DNA from: DATJHM01 sp963777355
GTDB lineage: Bacteria; Chloroflexota; Ktedonobacteria; Ktedonobacterales; Ktedonobacteraceae
Length of the DNA: 64,000 bases
Direction: 5' to 3'
NCBI GenBank assembly: GCA_963777355.1
Contig: CAVZQK010000010.1
Span: forward strand, 186,001 to 250,000
Shown: one piece after another, positions 42,922-52,837 of the stretch
Layout: each line of letters opens with the position of its first letter
Numbering within the stretch: the first letter of the stretch is position 1
Made by a program: the position numbers and the translations under genes
Notes under the pieces: model-generated
The model's input: only the letters and a program-made list of their open reading frames with translations
Told to the model about the DNA's origin: nothing
Databases searched by the model: none

Positions 42922-44217
42922 TTAGCGACCATAAGACAGGCGGGTAGCCAGATATTTTGGGAGACCAGCCTTAATGATCTTCTCCTGTGTTTTTTCAATA
43001 GCATAAGGGACGCGAAAGAACTCGAAACCGTGTTCGGGATCGAAAATCATAAAAGCGGCTTTAGGATTGCCATCGCGAGGTTGGCCAACGCCACCGGGAT
43101 TCACAATAGCGCGATAGCCTCTCAGGAGTTGCCAATGGCCCTCTTCAGGGGGAATAAGCATTTCATTCGTGAGAGCAATCATATTCTGATTGAGACCGAG
43201 CAGAGCCAGGAGTTCTTCAATCTCCTGATTGAGGCGATCTTCGGCATTTACAATCGTCTCTTCTGGAGTAACCTCTGCTTCTACTGGCTGTTCAGGTAGT
43301 GATGAATCTTCAGATAGGTTCGGCTCTGAAGCAGTACTTTGAGAGGCAGAGGGAGTAGCTAATGCTTCCGCCTCAATCTCAACAGAGAAAGCCTCCAGAG
43401 AAGGCAGGGCAGGGCCTGTTTCAGAGGGAGTCACAGCAAGCTGGTTTTGTTCATCATCAACCTGATGTTGAATCTCAGAGGAGCGACCAAGCACATCAGG
43501 GGGATCGAGGTGAGCATCAGTTTCCTGGTGAGGCGCATCACTTTGAGAGGCAGCTTGAGTATTTTGCATTGTGCTGGCACGTACAGCCGCTATTTTTTGT
43601 GTTTCGTCATCATCAATCTCTTCGGCCAGCTCATCATCAGGAAGATGTTGCATATCTTCAGCGATCAAGTTATTGTCAGCCGCGTGTTGTTCAGCACTAG
43701 AGAGAGGAATAGTAGGAGTATTAGCGATATCAGGTTGTTGGAAGATAACAGGGACATGCGTATGACCGACGAAGCAGTAGCGGGTAAAGAAGTACTCAAA
43801 GCTGCGTTCAGCGAGGACCTCACTCGTAAGATATTCCCAGAGAGGGCCATAGGGACTGCCGTGCACAAGAGTACACACATTTTGCTCAATGCGCTCAGGA
43901 AGATTGATAAGGAACTCACGATGTTCTTCAGTGAGTTGTTTCGCAGTCCACTCAGCGGAGATGCGAGCGGCCTCACTAAAGTCTTCCAGATCAATTTTGC
44001 CAACAGCGGCCCAGTCATGATTGCCCGCGATAATTACATCAGTGCGAGAGCGGAGCAAAGCAATGCATTCATTCGGATTCGGGCCATAGCCGACCAGATC
44101 CCCAAGAAACCAGATCTGATCAATAGGTTCTTGCTGAGCAAGTTCATCAATTTTTGCCAGAACCGCTTCTAATGCTTCAAGATTTGCATGGATATCAGTA
44201 AAGATGGCGTAGCGCAT
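42922..44217 (-). CDS. metallophosphoesterase with long acidic insertion
   Basis: The 431-residue protein has a calcineurin-like phosphoesterase fold: DIHANLEALEAVL, GDLVGYGPNPNE, AGNHDWAAVG, LVHGSP and GHTHVPVIF, covering the dinuclear metal ligands. After GHTH, about residues 168-330 are an acidic, Ser/Thr/Gln-rich, disordered insertion with no motif. The fold then resumes with LLRGYRAIVNPGGVGQPRDGNPKAAFMIFD. Related proteins without the insertion are about 245 residues long. Substrates in this family vary and none is assigned. It is just upstream of pth. Confidence 0.85.
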   Translation of the reverse strand: MRYAIFTDIHANLEALEAVLAKIDELAQQEPIDQIWFLGDLVGYGPNPNECIALLRSRTDVIIAGNHDWAAVGKIDLEDFSEAARISAEWTAKQLTEEHREFLINLPERIEQNVCTLVHGSPYGPLWEYLTSEVLAERSFEYFFTRYCFVGHTHVPVIFQQPDIANTPTIPLSSAEQHAADNNLIAEDMQHLPDDELAEEIDDDETQKIAAVRASTMQNTQAASQSDAPHQETDAHLDPPDVLGRSSEIQHQVDDEQNQLAVTPSETGPALPSLEAFSVEIEAEALATPSASQSTASEPNLSEDSSLPEQPVEAEVTPEETIVNAEDRLNQEIEELLALLGLNQNMIALTNEMLIPPEEGHWQLLRGYRAIVNPGGVGQPRDGNPKAAFMIFDPEHGFEFFRVPYAIEKTQEKIIKAGLPKYLATRLSYGR

Positions 44218-44378
44218 TTCAATATACTCTTATTCAAATTGATATAGTACGGGGTAGTGTGACTATTCTATCATGTTTGCTCTCGCCTTACAATGCATAT
44301 TTGATTGAAATATTTGCAGAGATCGCAGCGATAGTATTTTAGCAGAAGCAGCAAAGGGGGAGAACAAGCTCAAAAACA

Positions 44379-45392
44379 TCAAGTAGGAGAGAGGAGGGGG
44401 AGGGAGAAACCCCAATTGAGGAGAGTTGTAGCATCGAGATTGCGTTGTTCCTCGCTGGAACTATGCAGAACCACACCAAGCAATTCGTGGCCGTTGCGTT
44501 TGGCGGCAAAGACCAGGCAATAGCCGGCGGCATAGGTAAAGCCAGTTTTCACGCCGAGCATACCGGGGTAAGTATCGAGCAACGTATCCGTAGTTGTCCA
44601 GGAATAGGCAGCGTGGGTAGAAGTAGCGGGAAGCGTATAGTGATCAGTATGGACGATTTTGGCGAAGAGAGGGAGACGGAGGGCATCTTCAGCCAGGCGT
44701 GTCAGATCATAGGCGCTAGTATAATGTTGCAGATCTTCTTCAGGAGTGAGGCTCAGGCCATCAGGATTGGCGTAGTGTGTTTGAAAGAGATGCAAGCGGT
44801 AAGCGAAAAGATTCATACGCTGGACAAAATTTTGGGTATTGCCTGCGAGAGCATCAGCAATAGCAATAGCGGCATCATTGCCAGAAGGAAGCATCATGGC
44901 ATAGAGCATATCTTGAAGAGAGAGAGTATCGCCCAGGCGGAGATTGGCGCTGCTGCTATCTTCAGCGACCCGATCCAGAGAATCCTGATGGACCGTAACT
45001 GGTTGTGCCAGATTGCCTGAAGTAATAGCGATGAAGGCGGTCATAATCTTAGTTGTGCTGGCCATTGGTTGGGTTTTCACGCTATTACCATTTGCTAAAA
45101 CATGTTGAGTATCCATATCAATCATATAGAATTCTGAAGCAGCGACGGGAGGGGGAGTGCCACGGACCGTCAAGATTGGGAGAGGAGTAGGAGTAGGGCG
45201 AGGGGTAGGAGTAGGTGGAATGGTTGTAGGAGTAGATGGAATGGCCGTAGGAGAGGGTGGGAGAGGAGTGGGTGTTAGATGAGAGAGAAGGTATGTCCCG
45301 AAGTGAGTAAATGCCGGGACTGGAGCGATTATGAGCAGCAGAAGGATTGCCAGGCAAAGGCACAAAAGACCAAGATGTTTACGGCGTTCCAT
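44379..45392 (-). CDS. D-alanyl-D-alanine carboxypeptidase (S11, PBP5-like)
   Basis: The enzyme trims the terminal D-Ala of peptidoglycan stem peptides. The SxxK motif is at 112-115 (STTK), SGN at 170-172 and KTG at 282-284, the complete serine penicillin-binding triad. An N-terminal hydrophobic segment (8-26) anchors or exports it, followed by a Thr/Pro repeat linker (about 41-72, TPTP type) that would span the wall. The usual C-terminal beta domain of PBP5 is missing, as in short S11 enzymes of Gram-positives. AGGAAGAGG precedes the ATG. Confidence 0.92.
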   Translation of the reverse strand: MERRKHLGLLCLCLAILLLLIIAPVPAFTHFGTYLLSHLTPTPLPPSPTAIPSTPTTIPPTPTPRPTPTPLPILTVRGTPPPVAASEFYMIDMDTQHVLANGNSVKTQPMASTTKIMTAFIAITSGNLAQPVTVHQDSLDRVAEDSSSANLRLGDTLSLQDMLYAMMLPSGNDAAIAIADALAGNTQNFVQRMNLFAYRLHLFQTHYANPDGLSLTPEEDLQHYTSAYDLTRLAEDALRLPLFAKIVHTDHYTLPATSTHAAYSWTTTDTLLDTYPGMLGVKTGFTYAAGYCLVFAAKRNGHELLGVVLHSSSEEQRNLDATTLLNWGFSLPLLSPT

Positions 45393-45476
45393 TGCTAACC
45401 TCTTCCTACCTTAAAATGAGCTGCATTGGCTAGCGAGCTGTGAAGCATTGATCCGCGATGAATCATCCAGAAATTT

Positions 45477-45501
45477 GGAGTGCGCCAAGCGCATTCCCTA
45501 C
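45477..45501. repeat. dispersed palindromic element, copy 2
   Basis: GGAGTGCGC pairs with GCGCATTCC across CAA, and CCTAC follows. It differs at two bases from 34807-34831 and is likewise intergenic. Confidence 0.6.
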
Positions 45502-45537
45502 CTATTTTGCAGGCCACCAGTGAGAAGGTGGTTGTCG

Positions 45538-45570
45538 GGGAGGGGAGACGGTTAAACCGTCTCCCCTCCG
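45538..45570 (-). terminator. strong hairpin downstream of gatA
   Basis: GGAGGGGAGACGGTT pairs with AACCGTCTCCCCTCC (perfect or nearly so) with almost no loop. It lies about 45 bases past the gatA stop. No long T run follows, but the stem is very stable. Confidence 0.6.
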
Positions 45571-45613
45571 GGACGTGTGAGCTTGGGTTGTCCGACATAC
45601 TACAAAAGAAAGA

Positions 45614-47075
45614 TTAGAGATCTTGTGGCCAGAGTTTGTGATAGTCAGTGACCTGTTCAAAGGCATCGGCGGCGCGGAAGATATGTTCCTCGCCAAAGGC
45701 GTTGCCCAGGAGTTGTAAGCCCACGGGCAGGCCATCGCTAAAGCCGCCGGGAATAGAGACACCGCAGATACCGGCAAGATTGGCAGGAATTGTAAAGACA
45801 TCCTGGAGATACATCTGATAGGGATCTTTAATCTCGCCCAGCTTAAAAGCAACCGTAGGAGAGGCCGGGCTGACCAGGACATCAAAGTGCTCGAAAGCCT
45901 TCTCAAAGTCCTGACGAATAAGCGTACGGACCTTTTCAGCGCGTTTATAATAGGCATCGTAGTAGCCGGCAGAGAGGGCATAGGTACCTAGCATAATACG
46001 GCGTTTCACCTCAGCGCCAAAGCCATACTGACGCGTCTTCTCCATTGCTTCCCACATATCATCGGTATCGCGATAAGAATAGCCATATTTCACGCCATCA
46101 TAGCGAGCCAGATTTGCGCTGGCCTCAGCAGGGGCAATAATATAATAGGCTGCGACCCCATACTTCGTAGAAGGGAGAGAGACATCATGAACCTCAGCGC
46201 CGAGATCGCGTAGACGATTCAATACTCTCGCGAACCGCTTTCACGACCCCCGGTTGAGTCCCCTCGACCCAGTACTCTTCAGGGACGCCGATGCGCATCC
46301 CTTTCAGAGAGCCAGTCAGAGCGGCAGTATAGTCCGGAACCGGATGAGGAGAACTGGTACCATCGCAGGGATCGTTGCCAGCGATGGCCTGAAGGAGAAG
46401 AGCGGCGTCGCGAGCATCGCGGGCGAAAGGGCCAATCTGATCCAGAGAAGAAGCGAAGGCAGTCAGGCCAAAGCGAGAAACGCGTCCGTAGGTAGGTTTA
46501 ACGCCCACCACATTACAGAGAGAGGCAGGTTGGCGAATCGAGCCGCCGGTATCGCTGCCATAGGAGCCCATCGCCATGCCCGCCGCCACCGCCGCGGCAG
46601 AGCCGCCGCTACTGCCGCCTGGGGCGCGTGAGAGGTCCCAGGGATTATGAGTAGGGAAAAAGGCAGAGTGTTCAGTAGAGGAGCCCATAGCGAACTCATC
46701 CATATTGGTTTTGCCGACCATCACAAAGCCAGCGGCATGAAGTTTTTGCATCACCGTAGCGTCATAGACTGGTTTGAAGTGTTCCAGCATACGGGAGCCG
46801 CAGGTCGTCGTAATCCCTTTAGTATTGATAACATCCTTAATCGCAAGCGGAATCCCCGTCAGAGGGGAGAGATTTTCGCCGCTAGCGAAACGTTGATCGG
46901 CGGCGCGGGCTTGAGAGAGAGCGAGCTCATCGGTCACCAGCGTAAAGGCCTTCACGCGTGGTTCAACGGCGCGGATGCGAGCAAGATGAGCTTCAGTCAG
47001 CTCAACAGAAGAAATTTTGCGCTGGCGTAGCAGATCTGCCGCCTCGTGAATAGTCAATTGATAGAGTTCAGTCAT
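45614..47075 (-). pseudogene. gatA: Asp/Glu-tRNA amidotransferase subunit A, frameshifted as read
   Basis: GatA generates ammonia from Gln for converting Glu-tRNA(Gln) or Asp-tRNA(Asn). The N-terminal frame (ATG 47075, MTELYQLTIHEAADLL) has the amidase signature with catalytic Lys in GIPLAIKDV, and APGGSSGGSAAAVAAG with SDTGGSIRQPA for the two serines. It shifts near 46220-46230 after KAVRES and stops. The second frame continues RVLNRLRDLGAEVHDVSLP to LQLLGNAFGEEHIFRAADAFEQ at 45614. Joined, it is about 487 residues, the normal size. A sequence error is the likeliest explanation because the function is usually essential when GlnRS is absent. It is directly downstream of gatC. Confidence 0.9.
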
Positions 47076-47082
47076 AGCGGAT

Positions 47083-47374
47083 TTACTCTCCCTCCAGAAC
47101 AGCATTGACCTTGAGACTATCATCTTCCTGGTCTGGAGCATTTGCCAGCAGAACCTGTGGGGGAAAAGAAGGTCGGGACACATCGGCTCTAGCGATATTC
47201 GTCAGGCGTGAGGCGTGAGCAGTAGGGAGAGACATTACTCACATCGGCCTCCTGAAGAATCTTAATATTCTCCAGAATAACAGAGAGCTGGCCACCGAAA
47301 GTCTCAATATCGTCTTCGCTCAGGCCCAGGCGGGCGAGCCTAGCTACATTTTGAACTGTCTCGCGATCAATCAT
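47083..47374 (-). pseudogene. gatC: Asp/Glu-tRNA amidotransferase subunit C, frameshifted as read
   Basis: GatC is the small stabilising subunit of GatCAB. The first frame starts at ATG 47374 with AGAGGA and reads MIDRETVQNVARLARLGLSE... EADVSNVSP. It then leaves frame and stops at 47189. Dropping one C of CCC near 47226 gives VSPTAHASRLTNIARADVSR, then FPPQVLLANAPDQEDDSLKVN and AVLEGE to a TAA at 47083. This is the conserved GatC C-terminus and gives about 96 residues. The gap to gatA is 7 bases. gatB is not in the window. Confidence 0.88.
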
Positions 47375-47402
47375 GGAAAGTCGTCCTCTTAAAATCTACT
47401 AC

Positions 47403-47699
47403 CTACCATCGTACAGAGAAGCCATGAAAATGTTCAGAGGGTTCGCGCCAGGAGACCGAGACCTCATCCACCTCAGAGGCGGAAGGCCCCTGGCGAAGCA
47501 GAGAGAGCAAGTGTTCAAGAGCGGGCCGGGGTCCCTGGGCAACCACTTCAACGCTGCCATCGTAAGCATTGTGGGCATACCCGCGCAGACCGAGGCTTAA
47601 GGCTCTGCGGACAACGAACTGGCGAAAGCCGACACCCTGAACGAAGCCGGTAACGCGTGCAAATAGTTCTTCAGAAGTCTGATAATTGCGCTGGCTCAT
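47403..47699 (-). CDS. acyP: acylphosphatase
   Basis: The 98-residue protein hydrolyses acyl phosphates. It has the phosphate-binding loop and catalytic Arg in GFVQGVGFRQFVVRRA, and the catalytic Asn in RGYAHNAYDGSVEVVAQG. The AGGA lies only one base before the ATG at 47699, an unusually short spacing. GatC begins 28 bases downstream on the same strand. Confidence 0.93.
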   Translation of the reverse strand: MSQRNYQTSEELFARVTGFVQGVGFRQFVVRRALSLGLRGYAHNAYDGSVEVVAQGPRPALEHLLSLLRQGPSASEVDEVSVSWREPSEHFHGFSVRW

Positions 47700-47975
47700 A
47701 TCCTACATATTAGCACACTCTCTCTTCTGAGCATAGTCCTAAGAAAGGGTAGAGGAGAAGAGGAGAGGCGGCATATTGGGACTATCAGGGATAAGATGCA
47801 ACAAAAAAGCCGGGGTAAGCGTACATAGAGAAGAGAAGAAGACCGTACCCATCTCGTATGCAAAAGTACTCGTGAGATGCAGCGAATTGTGATACCATAG
47901 ATTTGCCAGGGAAAATCTGACACAAAGAAGCATCAAACAGTTCACCTCAAAGACGACCTCATTGGAGAGTTACAA
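47700..47975. other. divergent intergenic region acyP / moxR
   Basis: About 275 bases between divergent genes must carry both promoters. GGAGAG precedes the moxR ATG. No confident promoter pair or gene was found. Confidence 0.35.
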
Positions 47976-48947
47976 ATGCAGTCAGTACAAGATTTAGCGA
48001 CAGCGGTTCAACGCGTAGTCGCAAACGTTGAGCGGGTCATAGTAGGGAAGGCAGACGCAGTAGCCTTCAGCCTGATTGCGGTGATATGTCATGGGCATGT
48101 ACTCATAGAAGACGTGCCGGGTGTGGGAAAGACCGTCCTCACCAAAGCGATAGCGCGTTCAATTGGATGTACATTTAAGCGTATCCAATTCACCCCTGAC
48201 CTATTGCCGAGTGATATAACAGGGGTATCTATTTATAACCAGAAGTCAGGGAACTTCGAGTTTCGTCCAGGGCCGATAATGGCGCAGATAGTATTGGCAG
48301 ACGAAGTCAACCGTGCCACCCCGAAGACGCAATCCGCATTATTAGAGGCGATGGAAGAGAGCCAGATAACCGTAGATGGAGTAACGTATCATCTGCCAGA
48401 TCCATTTATGGTCATGGCGACGCAAAACCCCATCGAATACGAAGGAACATTTCCCCTACCCGAAGCCCAACTGGATCGATTTATGATGAACATCAAACTG
48501 GGATATCCGAAGCCAGCCGATGAAGTAAATATTCTCGACAGCCACCAACTGCATCATCCGCTAGAGGATCTCACCCAGATAATGAGTGCTGAAGAGCTTG
48601 TATTAATCCAGCAGCAGATAAAAAGCGTCCACGTTGATCCATCGATACGTGAATATATTGTAGGAATTGCCAATGCGACCAGGAATCATGCCAACATCTA
48701 TCTGGGAGTAAGTCCGCGAGGATCGTTAGCCCTTTTCCGAGCCGCGCAGGCATTAGCGGCCATGCGAGGAAGAGGTTATGTGATCCCCGATGATGTAAAA
48801 CTGTTAGCCAAACCAACGCTTGGGCACCGCATAATTGTCACACCGGCAGCGAGAGTGAGAGCGATCACCTCCTCAGCGATTCTGGACGAGATCTTGCAGA
48901 GTGTAGCAGTGCCAAACGCCTGGGTGAGTGGAGGGAAGGGACGTTAA
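47976..48947 (+). CDS. MoxR family AAA+ ATPase
   Basis: The 323-residue chaperone-like ATPase has Walker A in EDVPGVGKTVLTKAIA, Walker B in IVLADEVNRATPKTQSALLEAMEE, sensor 1 in VMATQNPIEYEGTFPLPEAQLDRF and a lid domain with SPRGSLALFRAAQALA. MoxR proteins assist assembly or metal loading of partner complexes, often those with VWA-like domains. It starts a compact operon with a DUF58 protein (gap 3 bases) and a TgpA-type membrane transglutaminase, a common arrangement. Confidence 0.94.
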   Translation: MQSVQDLATAVQRVVANVERVIVGKADAVAFSLIAVICHGHVLIEDVPGVGKTVLTKAIARSIGCTFKRIQFTPDLLPSDITGVSIYNQKSGNFEFRPGPIMAQIVLADEVNRATPKTQSALLEAMEESQITVDGVTYHLPDPFMVMATQNPIEYEGTFPLPEAQLDRFMMNIKLGYPKPADEVNILDSHQLHHPLEDLTQIMSAEELVLIQQQIKSVHVDPSIREYIVGIANATRNHANIYLGVSPRGSLALFRAAQALAAMRGRGYVIPDDVKLLAKPTLGHRIIVTPAARVRAITSSAILDEILQSVAVPNAWVSGGKGR

Positions 48948-48950
48948 GAG

Positions 48951-50162
48951 ATGCGACCGTGGCAAGCTGTCCTTCTGATCTGCATCCTTGCATTTTTTGC
49001 CGCCAGTAGTGGCTGGAAAGTACTCTATATACTTACGTATGTCTTACTGAGCTTATTCATCCTTTCCCTCTTCTGGGCGCGATACAGCGTGCGCAAGCTC
49101 CTATTTCACAGGACAGCGCCAAGCAGGCGGGTGCAGGTTGGAGAAGTCTTTGATGAGCGTCTCATGCTAGACAACTTAAGCATCCTCCCAAAGTTGTGGG
49201 TGCAGGTTGCGGATAGTTCCACCGTACCTGGACATCGAGCGGGCTACGTTGCCAGTATGGGTGGGCGAAAGAGAGCAATGTGGCGTGCGAGAAGTACCTG
49301 TCGGCAGCGTGGGAAATTTCAGCTAGGGCCGGTCACAGCAACCAGTGGAGACCCCTTCGGTCTCTTTCGGCAGCGAATCGCCTTAGCGGGAATGCAAGAG
49401 CTGCTCGTATTGCCACGGGTATTGCCAATAACCAGTTTTGCCTTTTTTAGTGGGGGATTACCTGGAAGAGGGCGGAGTTCGCGCAGGGCCTTACAAACCA
49501 CGACGAACGCGACCACCATTCGCGAATACGTAGCTGGAGATGCGTTAAGCAGGATACACTGGCGCTCCAGTGCACATTACAACAAACTAATGGTCAAAGA
49601 ATTTGATCTTGATCCGGCGGTAGATGTGTGGATCTTATTAGATCTGCATGCGCCGGTGCAGGCAGGAGAAGGGGAACACTCGACAGAAGAGTATGGAGTA
49701 ACCATCGTAGCGACGATTGCCACCTATCTCTTAAGGCAAGATCTCTCGGTTGGTTTGATTATCAACAGTGCGCAGAGAGAAGTCCTCTCCCTGGATCGAG
49801 GAGATCGGCAGGTAGAGCGAATATTAGAGTTACTGGCAGTCGTCGAAGCGGGAGAAGGTCCGGACCTTAAAGAATTGCTAGCGCTGGATGCGCTCCATTT
49901 TGCGAGGAACACAGCCGCCGTCATCGTCACCCCTTCGGATTTGCGTGACTGGCATGAGGGCTTGCGTCATTTGCAGAGAAGAGGAGTGCAGGTAGCAGTC
50001 ATTGGACTGGATGCGGCCTCATTTGAGCAAGAACCTTCAGATGAAGATACACTAGCATTATTAGAAGGTGCTGGTATCCCTGTATTACGTATAAAAAGTG
50101 GAGAGCCTCTTGCTCAAATCCTGGAGAGTGGTCCTGATGCACGTTACGCGAATCGGAGGTAA
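48951..50162 (+). CDS. DUF58 domain membrane protein
   Basis: The 403-residue protein has two N-terminal membrane helices (about 4-20 and 24-42). A beta-sandwich region (VQVGEVFDERLMLDNLSILPKLWVQV, TCRQRGKFQLGPVTATSGDPFGLF) follows. Then comes the DUF58 core with RRALQTTTNATTIREYVAGDALSRIHWRSSAHYNKLMVKEFD and the VWA-like DLDPAVDVWILLDLHAP, whose MIDAS motif is degenerate (DLHAP in place of DxSxS). It probably acts with the MoxR ATPase at the membrane. Confidence 0.9.
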   Translation: MRPWQAVLLICILAFFAASSGWKVLYILTYVLLSLFILSLFWARYSVRKLLFHRTAPSRRVQVGEVFDERLMLDNLSILPKLWVQVADSSTVPGHRAGYVASMGGRKRAMWRARSTCRQRGKFQLGPVTATSGDPFGLFRQRIALAGMQELLVLPRVLPITSFAFFSGGLPGRGRSSRRALQTTTNATTIREYVAGDALSRIHWRSSAHYNKLMVKEFDLDPAVDVWILLDLHAPVQAGEGEHSTEEYGVTIVATIATYLLRQDLSVGLIINSAQREVLSLDRGDRQVERILELLAVVEAGEGPDLKELLALDALHFARNTAAVIVTPSDLRDWHEGLRHLQRRGVQVAVIGLDAASFEQEPSDEDTLALLEGAGIPVLRIKSGEPLAQILESGPDARYANRR

Positions 50163-50168
50163 TGAAGA

Positions 50169-52655
50169 ATGCGCGATGCCTCAGTTGAACGATTGGCCAA
50201 ACTCATCTCCGAAAACGGCAGTGATTTAGAGGAGAACCAAGGATTTCATCGGCCTGATATCCATTTAAGCCTGGCAGAAGGCTGGTTTTCCCTAGTATTA
50301 GTAGCAATTATCATCTATAGCACCATTATCTGTATTCAGGCGGCAGATTGGGTAGAGCACCTGGATCGTCTGACAGTAGTAACCGCATTTGGGCTAGTGG
50401 GTGGAGTATTGGCGGCGAAGCAGCAGCGTCTGCCCAGGTGGATTTTACACCTGGTAGTCATCGGGATTGGCTTGCTCCTGGCATACTGGCAGACCGCAAG
50501 CGCCTTCTTTGGTGGAGATGGGCGGCTGTTTCTAGCGGCGATTTAGCGGTGGCTCGTTGTTGTGAACAGTGGTGGGGCGACAGATGACGATTTTATCTTC
50601 TTGTTTTTCATCGTCACCTTAAGTTTTATCCTGGCGTATACCAGTGCGTGGCTAGTCTATCGAACGCGTAGCCCCTGGTTAATGATAGTAGCAAATGCTG
50701 TAGTGATACTGATCAATTTAAATAATGCCCAGGATGGAAATATCATCTTTCTCGTAGTATTTTTAATGGCGTCCCTCTTATTACTCTTACGTTTCAACCT
50801 CCATGAATCAATAGCGCACTGGAGGCAGCAGGGTCTACGTTATGCGGAGGACATAGGTTGGGATTTCATGCAGGCGGGAGCATTTCTTTCGATAGGGATA
50901 TTAATCTTTTCCTGGATATTGCCAGGGAGTTATATAGATCCGTTTGTCTCGCAGGTCTGGAACGCCAATGGGAGTCCCCTGGTAATGATGCAAAACACCT
51001 GGAATTGGGTTCTGGCCGTCAACAACGGTCCGATGCCAGCCAATCATGGGAGCTTTCAGAAAGATCTGACCCTGGGGGGAAATCCGCATTTGACCAACGA
51101 CGTAGTAATGCTAGTACAATCCACAGATGGCAGTCAGTATCTAGGTTCACTGGCTTATGACACCTATAATGGGCGAGGCTGGACAAATACAGGAACCATT
51201 GATGACACCCTGAAGGTTCCGGCGAACTTTAGCTATTCTTCAGGGGCGCTCATGACACATGCAGTAAAGCAGAAGATCAGCATCGTCAATGCCCCAGAGG
51301 GTTCCTATCCCTTTGTTTTTGGCGCTTCGGAGCTCTCGCAAGTCAACATTCCGACGAAATGGTTAATCAGTGATGCCACAGGTTCGCTCATGGCCTGGGT
51401 GGGGCAGGATGCGAGGGTAGTGACGGGGAACACCAGCTATACCATCGTTTCCAACGTCTCCTCAGCTGATATTGAAACCTTGCGGAGTGTGCCCTTGCCG
51501 AAGGATGCGCCAGCGTATAGTGATGTGAGCAGGTATAGCGAAGCCGACCAGCAAGTATCGCCGAATGCTTACAACCCGAACGTATTGCAAGTAGATACCG
51601 CCTTGCCCAAAGACATGAATCCAGAAATTACAAAGTTAGCGCAAAAAATTACAGCGAATGCGCCAACCATGTACGATAAAGTCGTTGCCCTAGAGAACTA
51701 CTTGCGCCAGAATTACACCTACAGTCTGGACGTGCAGTTACCGGTAGGAAGAGAAGGAGTTTCCTGGTTTCTGTTTGATAGCAAGAAAGGATTTTGCAAC
51801 TACTTTGCCTCAGCGATGGCCGTCATGACCCGTTCATTAGGGATACCAGCGCGTGTAGAGGTAGGGTATACAAACGGAACCGCAGATAGCAAAAATCAGC
51901 AGAGGGTAGTACGTGGTGTAGACGCGCACTCCTGGACGCAGGTCTACTTTGCAGGGTATGGCTGGATCAACTTTGAGCCCTCGGCCAGCTTCTCAACCTT
52001 TAATCGGCCACTACCAAACCAATATGGTACCAGTAGTGCGAGTGCAGCGGATGTCACGGGAAGTTTGGGAAAACAAGGGATTGCGAAAGTGCTGGGGAAA
52101 GATCCCGAAAGCGCGTTTGATCAGGGGGCAAGTCATAGTAGTAGTAAAAGCAATCAATGGCAGCAGCAGATGAGTCTCGCTTTGGGGAGTATTCTATTAT
52201 TGCTGTTGTTTGCTGCACTAGCATTTGGAGTCTGGTGGAGCCGTCTCTTTCAGGGATATGGAGTATCGGCGCAGATCTTTGGCAGGATTTATCTGCTCGC
52301 AAACTGGGCGGGCATCAGAGGAGAGACATCACAAACGCCTTATGAATACGTCAAGGGGCTGATCGTAGTTGCGCCTGGAGAAGAGGTCACGCTAGAGAGG
52401 CTCAGTGATATCTATGTACGAGAGCGTTGGGCTGATCCAAAGAGTGTCGAGCACCCGGTCATAAGCGGAGAGATTCAGGAACTGCCGGGGATATGGAGAA
52501 AACTACAACCAAAATTCTTCGCCTATGTTGCCAGGCATCCCAACTTTCTGCGCTGGCTACCGAGGAGAGTCGTAAGTATCATCGAGAGAAGAAAGAAGCA
52601 GAGGCAGCTTAAAGAACAATTTTCAGTACCCTCAAACGGGTCGAGAAAGGACTGA
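50169..52655 (+). pseudogene. TgpA-type membrane transglutaminase with in-frame amber codon
   Basis: A single frame of 829 codons codes for the TgpA/DUF3488 architecture but has a TAG at 50544-50546. Residues 1-125 (MRDASVERLAKLIS... with helices SLVLVAIIIYSTIICIQAA and WILHLVVIGIGLLLAYWQ) end there. The frame then continues RWLVVVNSGGATDDDFIFLFF into more helices. A large extracytoplasmic transglutaminase-like domain follows, counted from the GTG at 50562: Cys412 (KGFCNYFASAMAVMTRSLGIPARV), His456 (DAHSWTQVYF) and Glu472 (INFEPSASF). A final helix and a cytoplasmic tail complete it. No ribosome site precedes that GTG, which argues for one interrupted gene. Confidence 0.8.
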
Positions 52656-52837
52656 GCTTGTACTGCCTCTGAAGGGGAATTCTCCAGCAGGAAAAGCGAA
52701 AAGGTCAAGTAGAGATGACCAGGGCAAAAGCCAGTCCTACGGCTTGACCAAATGGTGGAGATTGTTTACACTGGAGCAGACAGTCTTGCCATATGTAAGA
52801 TTGTGACCTGAAAAGTATTGAGGAGATTGAGGCTATT

